A stretch of 13,923 bases of DNA from Bacteroidales bacterium (GTDB lineage: Bacteria; Bacteroidota; Bacteroidia; Bacteroidales; Muribaculaceae), in assembly GCA_019415705.1 (NCBI GenBank), contig DXYS01000063.1, forward strand, positions 1 through 13,923, read 5' to 3'. Under the pieces are notes generated by a model, which had not been told where the DNA came from, made no database searches, and saw only the letters and a program-made list of their open reading frames with translations. The position numbers and the translations under genes are program-made. Each line of letters starts with the position of its first letter. The stretch's first letter is position 1. This document shows positions 1 through 8,086 of this stretch, piece by piece.

Positions 1-318
1 AGCATAGGAAATAAACTTGAAACCTCTCGTCTCGTCAAACTTGCGAGCGGCCTTTATCAGACCGAGGTTACCCTCATTGATAAGGTCGGGAAGCGAAAGG
101 CCCTGATTCTGATATTGCTTGGCCACCGAAACCACGAAACGGAGATTGGCACGTGTGAGTTTCTCGAGCGCCTGCTGGTCGCCCTGACGGATGCGCTGGG
201 CGAGCTCGACCTCTTCCTCGACAGTGATAAGGTCCTCACGGCCGATTTCCTGAAGATATTTGTCAAGCGACGCGCTCTCGCGGTTGGTGATTGATTTTGT
301 TATCTTTAGTTGTCTCAT
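1..318 (-). CDS. rpoD: Primary RNA polymerase sigma factor RpoD (sigma-70 family), 5' part only
   Basis: The minus strand reads from an ATG at 316-318 to the left window edge without a stop: 106 codons, the N-terminal third of a sigma-70 protein. Sigma factors direct core RNA polymerase to promoters. The protein begins MRQLKITKSI and enters region 1.2 almost at once (SLDKYLQEIGRE, residues 17-28), so it lacks region 1.1, as is known for the Bacteroidetes primary sigma factor. Region 2.1 follows (ANLRFVVSVAKQYQ, 57-70), then 2.2 with the core-binding motif DLINEGNLGLIKAA (78-91), then the start of 2.3/2.4 (KFDETRGFKFISYA). The short N-terminus and region 2 sequence favour the housekeeping factor over an alternative sigma. 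The rest lies outside the window. It is co-oriented with the ABC genes but separated from them by 145 nt holding a likely promoter of its own. Confidence 0.93.
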   Translation of the reverse strand, partial: MRQLKITKSITNRESASLDKYLQEIGREDLITVEEEVELAQRIRQGDQQALEKLTRANLRFVVSVAKQYQNQGLSLPDLINEGNLGLIKAARKFDETRGFKFISYA

Positions 319-353
319 AATCCGGAATTATGCCATTTTAGGGGAAAAGTACG

Positions 354-361
354 CAAAGTTA
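354..361 (-). promoter_or_regulatory. Candidate -7 box (TAACTTTG) for rpoD
   Basis: Read on the minus strand this is TAACTTTG, a full match to the Bacteroidetes -7 consensus TAnnTTTG, 35 nt before the rpoD ATG. No TTTG or TTG lies 19-21 nt further upstream, so only half of the promoter is supported. The rest of 319-463 is AT-rich and holds no gene. Confidence 0.4.
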
Positions 362-463
362 TGACTTTTTTTTCAATTACGTACTATAAAATAACGTCAT
401 ACGCCGTCGTTTATTTCAAAATTTGTTTTAAAATAATGTGACCATGCAAGCGCATGATGCAAA

Positions 464-1726
464 TTATTTATAACGCGTCCAGCGGATAATCTCGGCAAGA
501 GTCGGTTTTTTGCCGTACATGAAGATGCCGACGCGATAAATCTTGGCAGCAACCCAAATCAGGAACAATGCCGTAGCATACAGCAGCACAATGGAAAGGA
601 TGATTTCCCACGCCGGTATGCCGAAGGGTATGCGGGCCATCATGACCATAGGCGAGGTAAACGGTATCACCGACACCCATGTGGCGAAAGTCGACATCGG
701 GTCCTGAACGACTGTCGGTGAAAGCACCATGCCCATGATAATAGGCACGATGGCAACACTCTGCAACTGGCCTGCATCCTGTATATTGTCGACAGCCGAG
801 CCTATCGCCGCATAAATCGACGAATACAGGAAATAGCCGCCGATAATAAAGAGCAGACAATAACCCAAGAGCATCATCATGTAACCTCCGTCAGAAAGCT
901 GTGACATGGCCGAAAGCATTTCGGGGTCAGCCTCGGCCGTATCCATGCCGGCGGCAAGAGCGGGCATTAGCCAAAGCGAAACAGACAGCAGTATTGCAGC
1001 CCATATAAGTATCTGTGTGACAGCGACCAGACCGACGCCGACAATTTTACCCAACATCAAATCAAAGGGGCGCACTGACGAGACGACAATCTCGAGCACA
1101 CGGTTGTTTTTCTCCTCGATAATCGACGTCATGACCATCTGTCCGTACAACAGAATAAACATGTAGAGCATCAGCGACATTATAAGTCCTGTCATATAGC
1201 TGAGCAATGACGAGGTCGCCGAGGTATCATCAGAGTCAATGCGGAATGTCTTAAGTTTGACGTCGGCGTTGATGGCGTCAAGAATCTCCTGAAGATTGGA
1301 GATATTGTAGGCGCGCAGTCTGATATCCTCGACTGTCTTTTTGATTTGAGAAGCTACGCTCTCCTCGAGTTGCATTGACGAGGCGCCGTGAGTGTAAAGC
1401 GTGACGTCTGACGGTTTGCGGAGTATGTTTTTGCCTATTACGAGAACTCCGAAATAATCTTCGTCGGCCTGAAGTTGCTCCAACGGGAGGTCGGACACGA
1501 CAAAGCTGACCTCATCATTGTTTTTAAGCGTGGAGGCAATCACACCCGACTCGTCGACGACTGCGATTTTTTTCTCATCGGGTGATGAGAAGATGGCTAT
1601 CAGAGCCGGCGTCACCATCAGGGCGACCATCAGCAGAGGCGTAAGCAGTGTCGAAATGATAAAACTTTTGCGTTTGACGCGCTCATAATACTCGCGTCCG
1701 ATTATGGTAGAAAGAGCTGACTTCAT
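464..1726 (-). CDS. ABC-2 type exporter permease (NatB/YhaP-like)
   Basis: A 420-residue inner-membrane protein, likely the membrane subunit of an ABC exporter whose ATPase is encoded just upstream. The N-terminus (IIGREYYERVKRKSFIIST) is a cytoplasmic stretch leading into a first membrane helix at about 23-45. A soluble, probably extracytoplasmic domain spans about 46-170. Around five further hydrophobic segments follow (about 172-200, 228-254, 281-305, 322-340, 375-396). The loop EEKNNRVLEIVVSSVRP after the second helix is characteristic of ABC-2 permeases of the NatB/YhaP type. Its ATG overlaps the ATPase stop in an ATGA arrangement, indicating translational coupling. The substrate cannot be read from sequence: relatives are linked to sodium or drug export, and many in this phylum are uncharacterised. 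I see no convincing intrinsic terminator downstream. Confidence 0.88.
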   Translation of the reverse strand: MKSALSTIIGREYYERVKRKSFIISTLLTPLLMVALMVTPALIAIFSSPDEKKIAVVDESGVIASTLKNNDEVSFVVSDLPLEQLQADEDYFGVLVIGKNILRKPSDVTLYTHGASSMQLEESVASQIKKTVEDIRLRAYNISNLQEILDAINADVKLKTFRIDSDDTSATSSLLSYMTGLIMSLMLYMFILLYGQMVMTSIIEEKNNRVLEIVVSSVRPFDLMLGKIVGVGLVAVTQILIWAAILLSVSLWLMPALAAGMDTAEADPEMLSAMSQLSDGGYMMMLLGYCLLFIIGGYFLYSSIYAAIGSAVDNIQDAGQLQSVAIVPIIMGMVLSPTVVQDPMSTFATWVSVIPFTSPMVMMARIPFGIPAWEIILSIVLLYATALFLIWVAAKIYRVGIFMYGKKPTLAEIIRWTRYK

Positions 1727-2673
1727 TTTTGGTCGGGATTAGAAATGTTAAACTGCTCGACAGTCCTGATAAATATATCGTCCATAGTCGGGAGGACCTG
1801 ACGGAAAGTGCGTAAATCGGCAGTCTCGTTGGCGCGAGCCACGACGGCCCGCAAATCAGAGCTGTCATTAAGCTTCAGTGCGAGCGACAGATGCCCGTCG
1901 CGGTCGATGCCCCGTGTTTCCAACTCGCGGACCATAGGTCGCAGCGCCTCTGTCAAAGCCTGCTCCGAGCCAAGATAACTGAACTCGAAAGAATTGTCTG
2001 AATAGCGGCGGCGCAAGTCGCGGACAGAGCCTGAGAGGATGTTGCGCGATTTGTTGATGAGCGTTATCTCGTCGCAAAGTTCCTCGACGCTCGCCATGTT
2101 GTGGGTCGAGAAGATGACAGTCGCACCCTCGTCGCGCAGTTTCAGAATCTCGCGCTTGAGCACTGCGGCATTGATGGGATCGAAACCCGAGAACGGCTCG
2201 TCGAAAATCAGCAGTTTCGGACGGTGAAGCACCGTGACGATAAACTGCACTTTCTGAGCCATGCCCTTAGAAAGTTCCTCCACTTTCTTGTCCCACCATG
2301 ACGAAATCTCGAGGCGCTCAAACCACTCTTTGAGCGCACGCGTGGCATCGGCTTTGCCAAGTCCCTTGAGACGAGCGAAGAAAATCGCCTGCTCACCGAC
2401 TTTCATCTTCTTATACAGACCGCGCTCTTCGGGCAGATAGCCTATAGAGGCGACATCGTCAGCCGTCAGCGTGTGACCGTCGAAGATGACTTGGCCGCTG
2501 TCGGGGGCGGTTATGTGGTTTATAATGCGAATGAGAGTCGTCTTGCCCGCGCCGTTCGGCCCGAGAAGCCCGTAGACACGGCCGCGGGGCACGGCTATCG
2601 AGACATCGTCGAGCGCACGGTGGCGTGTATAGGTCTTGACGATATTCTCGGCTTTTAAAATGTAATCTTCCAT
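1723..2673 (-). CDS. ABC exporter ATP-binding protein (NatA-like)
   Basis: A 316-residue cytoplasmic ATPase, expected to pair with the permease encoded directly downstream. All nucleotide-binding motifs are present: Walker A GPNGAGKTT at 38-46, ABC signature LSKGM at 134-138, Walker B LLIFDEP at 154-160 and H-loop histidine 191 in IFSTHNM. The Q-loop position reads YLPEERGLY (79-87), with Glu instead of the usual Gln, a known trait of this NatA-like branch. A C-terminal domain of about 90 residues after 220 resembles the accessory domain of such exporters. The start codon at 2671-2673 gives a normal N-terminus (MEDYILKAENIVKTY). A weak -7-like element, TATCTTCG (2711-2718 on the minus strand), lies upstream without a -33 partner, so I do not call its promoter. 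The substrate is unknown. Confidence 0.92.
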   Translation of the reverse strand: MEDYILKAENIVKTYTRHRALDDVSIAVPRGRVYGLLGPNGAGKTTLIRIINHITAPDSGQVIFDGHTLTADDVASIGYLPEERGLYKKMKVGEQAIFFARLKGLGKADATRALKEWFERLEISSWWDKKVEELSKGMAQKVQFIVTVLHRPKLLIFDEPFSGFDPINAAVLKREILKLRDEGATVIFSTHNMASVEELCDEITLINKSRNILSGSVRDLRRRYSDNSFEFSYLGSEQALTEALRPMVRELETRGIDRDGHLSLALKLNDSSDLRAVVARANETADLRTFRQVLPTMDDIFIRTVEQFNISNPDQK

Positions 2674-2789
2674 TTATGCGATTGATGATTGTTTTCACAA
2701 AATAAGACGCCGAAGATAGCAAAAAATTACATCACATAGCTAAAAATTTACAAATTTCATTTTTAAGCCGTCACATGAGGTGAGATTAC

Positions 2790-2820
2790 TTTGCCGTCAG
2801 ACGGAAATTGAGTAACTTTG
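2790..2820 (+). promoter_or_regulatory. uvrA promoter, Bacteroidetes -33/-7 type
   Basis: TTTG at 2790-2793, a 19-nt spacer, then TAACTTTG at 2813-2820. This matches the Bacteroidetes consensus TTTG-N19-21-TAnnTTTG completely. With initiation a few bases after the -7 box, the uvrA leader would be about 25 nt. The element sits in the 177-nt divergent region (2674-2850) between the ABC genes and uvrA, which is otherwise AT-rich with no gene. Confidence 0.8.
2794..2804. repeat. Small palindrome inside the uvrA promoter spacer
   Basis: CCGTC-A-GACGG is a perfect 5+1+5 palindrome placed directly after the -33 box and before the -7 box of the uvrA promoter. A direct partial copy, GCCGTCA, lies 26 nt upstream at 2767-2773. 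This geometry fits a repressor operator, but no known regulator is recognised and chance is possible because CCGTC is common in this GC-rich genome. Confidence 0.25.
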
Positions 2821-2850
2821 TAAGTTAATCCAATCCGCACCAATTTCTAA

Positions 2851-5649
2851 ATGTCAAATCAGAATATCATAGTCAGCGGCGCCAAGGTCAACAACCTCAA
2901 GAATGTCAGCCTCGAGTTGCCGCGCGGCAAATTTATAGTCATCACCGGCCTGTCGGGGTCGGGCAAATCGTCGCTCGCCTTTGACACGCTTTATGCCGAG
3001 GGGCGCCGACGCTACGTCGAGTCGCTGTCGAGCTACGCCCGCCAGTTTCTCGGACGTCTGCGCAAGCCCGAGTGTGACTTCATCCGCGGTCTGCCGCCGG
3101 CCATAGCCATCGAGCAGAAGGTCAACACGCGCAATCCGCGCTCGACCGTCGGCACATCGACCGAAATCTACGACTACCTGCGTATGCTCTACGGCCGCAT
3201 AGGCCGCACATACTCGCCTGTCACCGGCGAACAGGTTAAAAAACATTCTGTCGAAGACGTCTTAGCCGCAGCCACTGCCTTGGGCGAAGGCACCCGCGTG
3301 GCCGTCGCCGCTCCGATTGTGCTTCCCGAAGGCCGTGAGATGTCGGCTCAGCTCGAAATCTATCTCAAGGAAGGATTTACTCGACTCGTCAGCCATGCCG
3401 GCGACTTTGTCGCAATCTCAGATATAATCTCGGGCGATGAGCCGATGCCTTCGCCGTCGACACACGACCTCTTGGTCGACCGCCTCGCTGTCAGCACCAC
3501 CGGCGACGAGCTGTCGCGCCTTGCCGAGTCGGCCGAAACGGCCTTCTTCGAGGGCCACGACGAGTGCGTGCTTTTGGCATGGACCGACAGCGGCGTGCAG
3601 CGCCTGACTTTCTCCAAACGCTTTGAGGCCGACGGCATCACCTTCATGGAGCCGAGCGACCAGATGTTCAATTTCAACAATCCTTATGGCGCCTGCCCCG
3701 TCTGCGAGGGCTTCGGCCGCGTTTTGGGCATTGACGAGAAATTAGTCGTGCCCGACCGCTCGCTGACCGTTTATGACGGTGCCGTGGCCTGCTGGCGCGG
3801 AGAGTCAATGAGCCGCTTCAAGCGCGCCTTCATTTCGTGGGCGGCGGCCAACGATTTCCCCGTACACACACCTTACGCCGACCTCACCGCCAAGGAGCGC
3901 GAAACGCTGTGGCACGGCGTAACGGACGACGCACCGTCGATTGACTCGTTCTTCAAATGGCTTGAAAGCCAGCGCCACCAGATACAGTACCGCGTGATGA
4001 TGTCGCGCTATCGCGGCAAGACGATATGCCACAACTGCCACGGCTCGCGTCTGCGTCCCGAGGCGCTGTATGTCAAGGTCGGCGGCATGAGCATAGACCG
4101 GCTCGTGACCATGCCCGTCAGCGACCTGCGCCGATGGTTTGCCGAACTCAAGCTTGACGAGCGCGACGCCAAGATAGCGTCGCGTCTGCTTGTCGAGATT
4201 GGCAAACGTTTAGAGTTTCTCGACGAAGTCGGCCTCGGCTATCTGACGCTCGACCGTCTGAGCAACACGCTCTCGGGGGGCGAGAGCCAGCGCATCAACC
4301 TCGCCACATCGTTGGGCAGCAGCCTCGTAGGCTCACTCTACATACTCGACGAGCCGTCGATAGGTCTGCATCCGCGCGACACCGACCGTCTGATCGGCGT
4401 CCTCACCAAGCTGCGCGACCTCGGCAACACGGTCGTCGTGGTCGAGCATGACGAAGAAATAATGCGTGCCGCCGACCTCATTGTCGATGTCGGTCCCGAC
4501 GCCGGACGCCTCGGCGGCGAAATTGTCTATGTCGGACCGGTCCCCGACAAGCCGCTCGCCGACAGCCCGAGCCATACGCTCAGATATCTCTCCGGAGCCG
4601 AGAAAATCGAAGTGCCTGCGTCGCGACGCCGCTCATCGAGCTATATCGAGGTGGTCGGAGCTACCGAACACAACCTCAAAAACATAACCGCACGCTTCCC
4701 GCTCGGCGTGATGACAGTCGTCACCGGCGTCAGCGGCTCGGGCAAATCGACACTCGTGCGCGATGTGCTCTATCGCGGCTTGGTACGCCACCTCGGCGAG
4801 TCAGGCGACGCTCCGGGCGCATTCAAGACCCTGCGCGGCGACCTCAGCCGCATCTCGGCCGTCGAATTTGTCGACCAGAATCCCATCGGTCACTCGTCGC
4901 GCTCCAACCCCGCCACTTACCTCAAGGCTTACGACGAGATACGAGCCCTGTTCGCCGACCAGCAGAGCGCAAAACAGATGGGCTTCACGCCGGCGTTCTT
5001 TTCATTCAATGCCGACGGCGGCCGCTGCGAAGAGTGCAAGGGAGAAGGCACTATTACCATAGAGATGCAGTTTATGGCCGACATCGTGATGCCCTGCGAG
5101 GCATGCCACGGCAAACGTTTCAAACCCGATGTCCTTGATGTGACCTATCGCGGACGCAACATCAGCGACGTCCTCGACATGACGGTCAATCAGGCCATTG
5201 AATTTTTCGGTGAAACCGACGCTACAATCGAACGTCGCATCGTGCGACGTCTCAAACCGCTGCAGGACGTCGGCCTCGGCTACATCAAGCTCGGTCAGTC
5301 GTCATCGACCCTCTCGGGCGGCGAAAACCAGCGTGTCAAACTCGCATGGTATCTCGCGATGGACAAACCCGAACCGACGATGTTTATCTTCGACGAGCCG
5401 ACCATAGGTCTCCACTTCCATGACATCAGCGTGCTGCTCAAATCATTCGAGCGTCTGCTCCGTCAGGGACATACACTCGTAATCATCGAGCACAATCCGG
5501 AGGTGATAAAGACAGCAGACCACATCATCGACATCGGCCCCGAGGGCGGCGATGAAGGCGGCATGATAGTCGCCGAAGGCACGCCCGAAGAAGTCGCCGC
5601 AACCGGCCGCGGCTACACCGCGCCGATTATCGCCGAGCATCTGAAGTGA
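2851..5649 (+). CDS. uvrA: UvrABC excinuclease subunit A
   Basis: A 932-residue protein, close to the usual UvrA length of about 940. UvrA dimers scan DNA for damage, load UvrB and start nucleotide excision repair. Two ABC ATPase modules are seen: Walker A GLSGSGKSS at 33-41 with signature LSGGESQ at 474-480, and Walker A GVSGSGKST at 626-634 with signature LSGGENQ at 821-827. The segment RNPRSTVGTSTEIYDYLR, about residues 93-110, is a UvrA hallmark. The C-terminal zinc module is complete (C726, C729, C749, C752). The first zinc module keeps only CPVC (282-285); the CxxC pair that precedes FSFNNP in E. coli UvrA is absent, and CHNC at 393-396 corresponds to the later CASCEG position. The second ATPase half is unusual (LAWYLAMDKPEP, IFDEPTIGLH). 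It could be a lineage-specific paralog. It has its own strong promoter and ends 40 nt before bioA with no terminator. Confidence 0.96.
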   Translation: MSNQNIIVSGAKVNNLKNVSLELPRGKFIVITGLSGSGKSSLAFDTLYAEGRRRYVESLSSYARQFLGRLRKPECDFIRGLPPAIAIEQKVNTRNPRSTVGTSTEIYDYLRMLYGRIGRTYSPVTGEQVKKHSVEDVLAAATALGEGTRVAVAAPIVLPEGREMSAQLEIYLKEGFTRLVSHAGDFVAISDIISGDEPMPSPSTHDLLVDRLAVSTTGDELSRLAESAETAFFEGHDECVLLAWTDSGVQRLTFSKRFEADGITFMEPSDQMFNFNNPYGACPVCEGFGRVLGIDEKLVVPDRSLTVYDGAVACWRGESMSRFKRAFISWAAANDFPVHTPYADLTAKERETLWHGVTDDAPSIDSFFKWLESQRHQIQYRVMMSRYRGKTICHNCHGSRLRPEALYVKVGGMSIDRLVTMPVSDLRRWFAELKLDERDAKIASRLLVEIGKRLEFLDEVGLGYLTLDRLSNTLSGGESQRINLATSLGSSLVGSLYILDEPSIGLHPRDTDRLIGVLTKLRDLGNTVVVVEHDEEIMRAADLIVDVGPDAGRLGGEIVYVGPVPDKPLADSPSHTLRYLSGAEKIEVPASRRRSSSYIEVVGATEHNLKNITARFPLGVMTVVTGVSGSGKSTLVRDVLYRGLVRHLGESGDAPGAFKTLRGDLSRISAVEFVDQNPIGHSSRSNPATYLKAYDEIRALFADQQSAKQMGFTPAFFSFNADGGRCEECKGEGTITIEMQFMADIVMPCEACHGKRFKPDVLDVTYRGRNISDVLDMTVNQAIEFFGETDATIERRIVRRLKPLQDVGLGYIKLGQSSSTLSGGENQRVKLAWYLAMDKPEPTMFIFDEPTIGLHFHDISVLLKSFERLLRQGHTLVIIEHNPEVIKTADHIIDIGPEGGDEGGMIVAEGTPEEVAATGRGYTAPIIAEHLK

Positions 5650-5650
5650 C

Positions 5651-5681
5651 TTTGATGTAATGCCAATATTTTATAATTTTG
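5651..5681 (+). promoter_or_regulatory. Biotin operon promoter, Bacteroidetes -33/-7 type
   Basis: TTTG at 5651-5654, a 19-nt spacer and TAATTTTG at 5674-5681 match the consensus fully. The -33 box starts 2 nt after the uvrA stop codon. Only 7 nt separate the -7 box from the bioA ATG at 5689, so the predicted mRNA has a leader of 0-5 nt. I see no clear BirA-type operator overlapping it. Confidence 0.78.
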
Positions 5682-5688
5682 CATCATT

Positions 5689-6968
5689 ATGGAAAATCAA
5701 GTCCACGATGCATGGGACAGAGAGCATCTCTGGCATCCCTACACCTCTACAATCGATCCTCTCCCCACATATCTCGTCTACCGCGCCGAGGGTGTCGAAA
5801 TCATCCTCGCCGACGGCACACACCTGATTGACGGCATGTCGTCGTGGTGGTGTGTCTGCCACGGTTATAACAACCCTCGTCTCAACGAGGCTGCGCGCCG
5901 TCAGTTGGACAAGATGAGCCACGTCATGTTCGGCGGACTCACGCACCGTCCGGCCATCGAACTCGGCAAGGCACTTTTAGAAATGGCTCCGCCGTCGATG
6001 CACAACGTTTTCTATGCCGATTCAGGCTCCGTGGCCATCGAGGTAGCGATGAAAATGGCCGTGCAGGCAGCCGTGTCACGCAGCGGCTCACACTGCAAGA
6101 CTAATTTTGTCACCATCCGCCGCGGATATCACGGCGACACATGGAACGCCATGAGCGTCTGCGACCCTGTCACGGGTATGCACGGCGCATTCGGCCCGGC
6201 TCTTCCCGTCAGATACTTCGTGCCGTCTCCGTCGTCGCGTTTTGACGGCGAATGGCACGAGGAGGACATCGAGCCGTTGGAGAAACTCGTGGCCGAGAAA
6301 CATGACGAACTCGCAGCACTCATCCTCGAGCCTATCGTGCAGGGCGCAGGGGGCATGGGTTTTATCATCCCGAATATCTGCGTCGCGGACGCCAAATCTG
6401 CGACCGCTATGGTCTCTATCTGATTTTTGACGAAATCGCCACAGGCTTCTGGCGCACGGGCCGCTGCTTCGCTTGGGAGCACGCCGGCGTCGAGCCTGAC
6501 ATTATGGCCGTCGGCAAGGGTCTTACGGGCGGCTACCTGACGCTCAGTGCCGTCATGACCACCAAAGATGTCGCCGACACAATCTCGCGCGGCGAGGCCG
6601 GAGTGATGATGCACGGCCCGACATTCATGGCCAACCCGCTTGCCTGTGCCATCGCTTTGGAATCACTGAAAATGCTCCGCGAACAGGACATGGCCTCACG
6701 CGTGGCTCACATCGAGTCTATAATAAAAGAAGAAATCGCACCCGCACGCGCAAACGACCGCGTCGCCAACGTCAGAGTACTCGGCACGATAGGAGTCATC
6801 GAGATGCGCGAGCCGGTCGACGTCGGCAAGTTTCAGAAACGCTGTGTCGAGCGCGGCGTATGGATACGTCCTTTCGGCCGAAATGTTTATGTTATGCCGC
6901 CTTATGTGATTTCAGACGAGCAGCTGCGCTATCTCGTCAGACAGATGGTTGCCTTAGTCGCCGAGTGA
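5689..6968 (+). pseudogene. bioA: Adenosylmethionine-8-amino-7-oxononanoate aminotransferase BioA, frameshifted
   Basis: BioA is a PLP enzyme that transfers an amino group from S-adenosylmethionine to KAPA, giving DAPA, in biotin synthesis. The first reading frame (5689-6423) yields 244 residues and carries WHPYTS (15-20), DGMSSWW (48-54) and YADSGSVAIEVAMK. It leaves the family sequence after GGMGF. The family resumes one base back (YHPEYLRR, then IFDEIATGFWRTGR, then VGKGLTGGYLTLSA) and runs to the stop at 6966-6968. One T is missing from the run at 6360-6363: four T are present where five would keep the frame. Repaired, the protein is 426 residues, normal for BioA, with the PLP lysine at about position 277. 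Unrepaired, the product ends before that lysine and should be inactive. The lesion may be a sequencing error, a real mutation, or a recoding site. No other damage is visible, which argues against long decay. The end overlaps the bioF start by one base. Confidence 0.9.
6357..6363 (+). other. G GGT TTT slippery-type heptamer at the bioA frameshift
   Basis: In the upstream bioA frame the bases read G GGT TTT, fitting the X XXY YYZ pattern of -1 ribosomal frameshift sites. A -1 slip here makes the next codon TAT at 6363-6365 and continues Tyr-His-Pro, exactly the expected BioA sequence. A short GC-rich hairpin (GCGTC at 6380-6384, GACGC at 6388-6392) lies 16 nt downstream, further than the usual 5-9 nt. 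The pattern is seen; function is only a hypothesis. Confidence 0.3.
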
Positions 6969-8086
6969 TGGATATAGAGCAGACACTGAGCAGTTTGCGC
7001 GAGAGCGGCAACTTCCGCCAGATACCCGCCGAGCAAAACGCCAACATAACCGACCTGTCGTCAAACGACTATCTCGGTCTGGGCGCACGTGACGATCTGC
7101 GCGACGTTTTTTTTGCCACGAAAGCCTCCCGTCAGGCCATGAGTGCGTCGGCATCGCGCCTTTTAGGTGCCATACAGCAGCCATACGCCTCGTTGGAGCG
7201 TCTGCTGGCCGAGAGCTACGGCCACGGCAGAGAGGCTCTGTTATTCAACTCCGGCTATCACGCCAACACCGGTCTCGTCTCGGCCATCGCCGACAAGAAG
7301 ACACTCATAGTCGCGGACCGCCTCGTCCACGCGAGCATCATCGACGGCATCAAGCTGTCAGGAGCCCAATTCACTCGCTTTCCGCACAACGACTTTGTCC
7401 GTCTCGAAGAAATCGTCGCGTCAAAAATCAATGACTATGAGCGTATACTCATCATCGTCGAAAGCGTCTACAGCATGGACGGCGACACGGCTGACATCCG
7501 GCCGCTTACCGACATCAAACGACGTCACGGAGACCGCATCACACTTTATGTCGACGAGGCACATGCCGTAGGCGTCCGCGGCCCTGCCGGACTAGGACTT
7601 GTCGCATTGGCCGATGCTGTCGCAGACATCGATATCATAGTCGGTACGTTCGGCAAGGCACTTGCGTCGGTCGGTGCCTTCGCAGTGATGAGTCCGACGA
7701 TGCGTGACTTCATGGTCAACAAAGCCCGTAGTCTGATATTTTCGACCGCCCTGCCGCCGCTTAATATCGCATGGACCGAGTTCATCTTCCGCCGCATGAT
7801 GGACATGGACACGGAGCGCGACGCACTCGCCGTGCTCGGCCGTCATCTCGCCGATGCCTTAGGCTGCAATGAGCCGGGCCATATACGTCCGCTGATTGTC
7901 GGCGACCCGCGGCTCGCTGTCGAGTTGTCTAATAAACTGCTTGCGGCGGGATTCAAAGTGCTGCCGATACGCACCCCGACCGTTCCCCCCGGCACAGAGC
8001 GGCTGCGTTTCAGCCTGTCGGCCGCCATCACCACAGACGAGATAGACCGTCTCGGTAAAACGCTCGAAACATTGGGTATCAGATGA
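6968..8086 (+). CDS. bioF: 8-amino-7-oxononanoate synthase BioF
   Basis: BioF is a cytoplasmic PLP enzyme condensing pimeloyl-ACP with L-alanine to give KAPA. The chosen ATG at 6968 shares its A with the bioA stop (TGATG), giving a 372-residue protein of typical length beginning MDIEQTLSSLRESGNFRQ. An in-frame upstream start at 6860 would extend deep into bioA and is unlikely. Family motifs in order: SSNDYLGLG near residue 34, SASASRLLGA, LFNSGYHANTG, VESVYSMDGD, the cofactor-ring aspartate D196 in VDEAHAVG, and the PLP lysine K230 in GTFGKALAS. Its stop overlaps the next start in an ATGA arrangement. Because bioA and bioF overlap, premature termination in the frameshifted bioA could reduce bioF translation. 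Confidence 0.95.
   Translation: MDIEQTLSSLRESGNFRQIPAEQNANITDLSSNDYLGLGARDDLRDVFFATKASRQAMSASASRLLGAIQQPYASLERLLAESYGHGREALLFNSGYHANTGLVSAIADKKTLIVADRLVHASIIDGIKLSGAQFTRFPHNDFVRLEEIVASKINDYERILIIVESVYSMDGDTADIRPLTDIKRRHGDRITLYVDEAHAVGVRGPAGLGLVALADAVADIDIIVGTFGKALASVGAFAVMSPTMRDFMVNKARSLIFSTALPPLNIAWTEFIFRRMMDMDTERDALAVLGRHLADALGCNEPGHIRPLIVGDPRLAVELSNKLLAAGFKVLPIRTPTVPPGTERLRFSLSAAITTDEIDRLGKTLETLGIR

Noticed and set aside
443..456. Hairpin CATGC/GCATG downstream of the ABC permease as a terminator
   Set aside because: A 5-bp stem is too weak and the T-rich stretch is several bases away.
2674..2850. Promoter for the ABC exporter in the divergent region
   Set aside because: TATCTTCG at 2711-2718 has one mismatch and no -33 partner at proper spacing; not strong enough to list.
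5658..5689. BirA-type operator or other dyad at the bioA promoter
   Set aside because: Only TAATG/CATTA half-sites separated by 22 nt are seen; no match to a biotin operator I recognise.
6129..6614. 161-codon open frame on the minus strand across the bioA frameshift
   Set aside because: It is antisense to conserved BioA motifs on both sides and resembles no family; codon-bias shadow.
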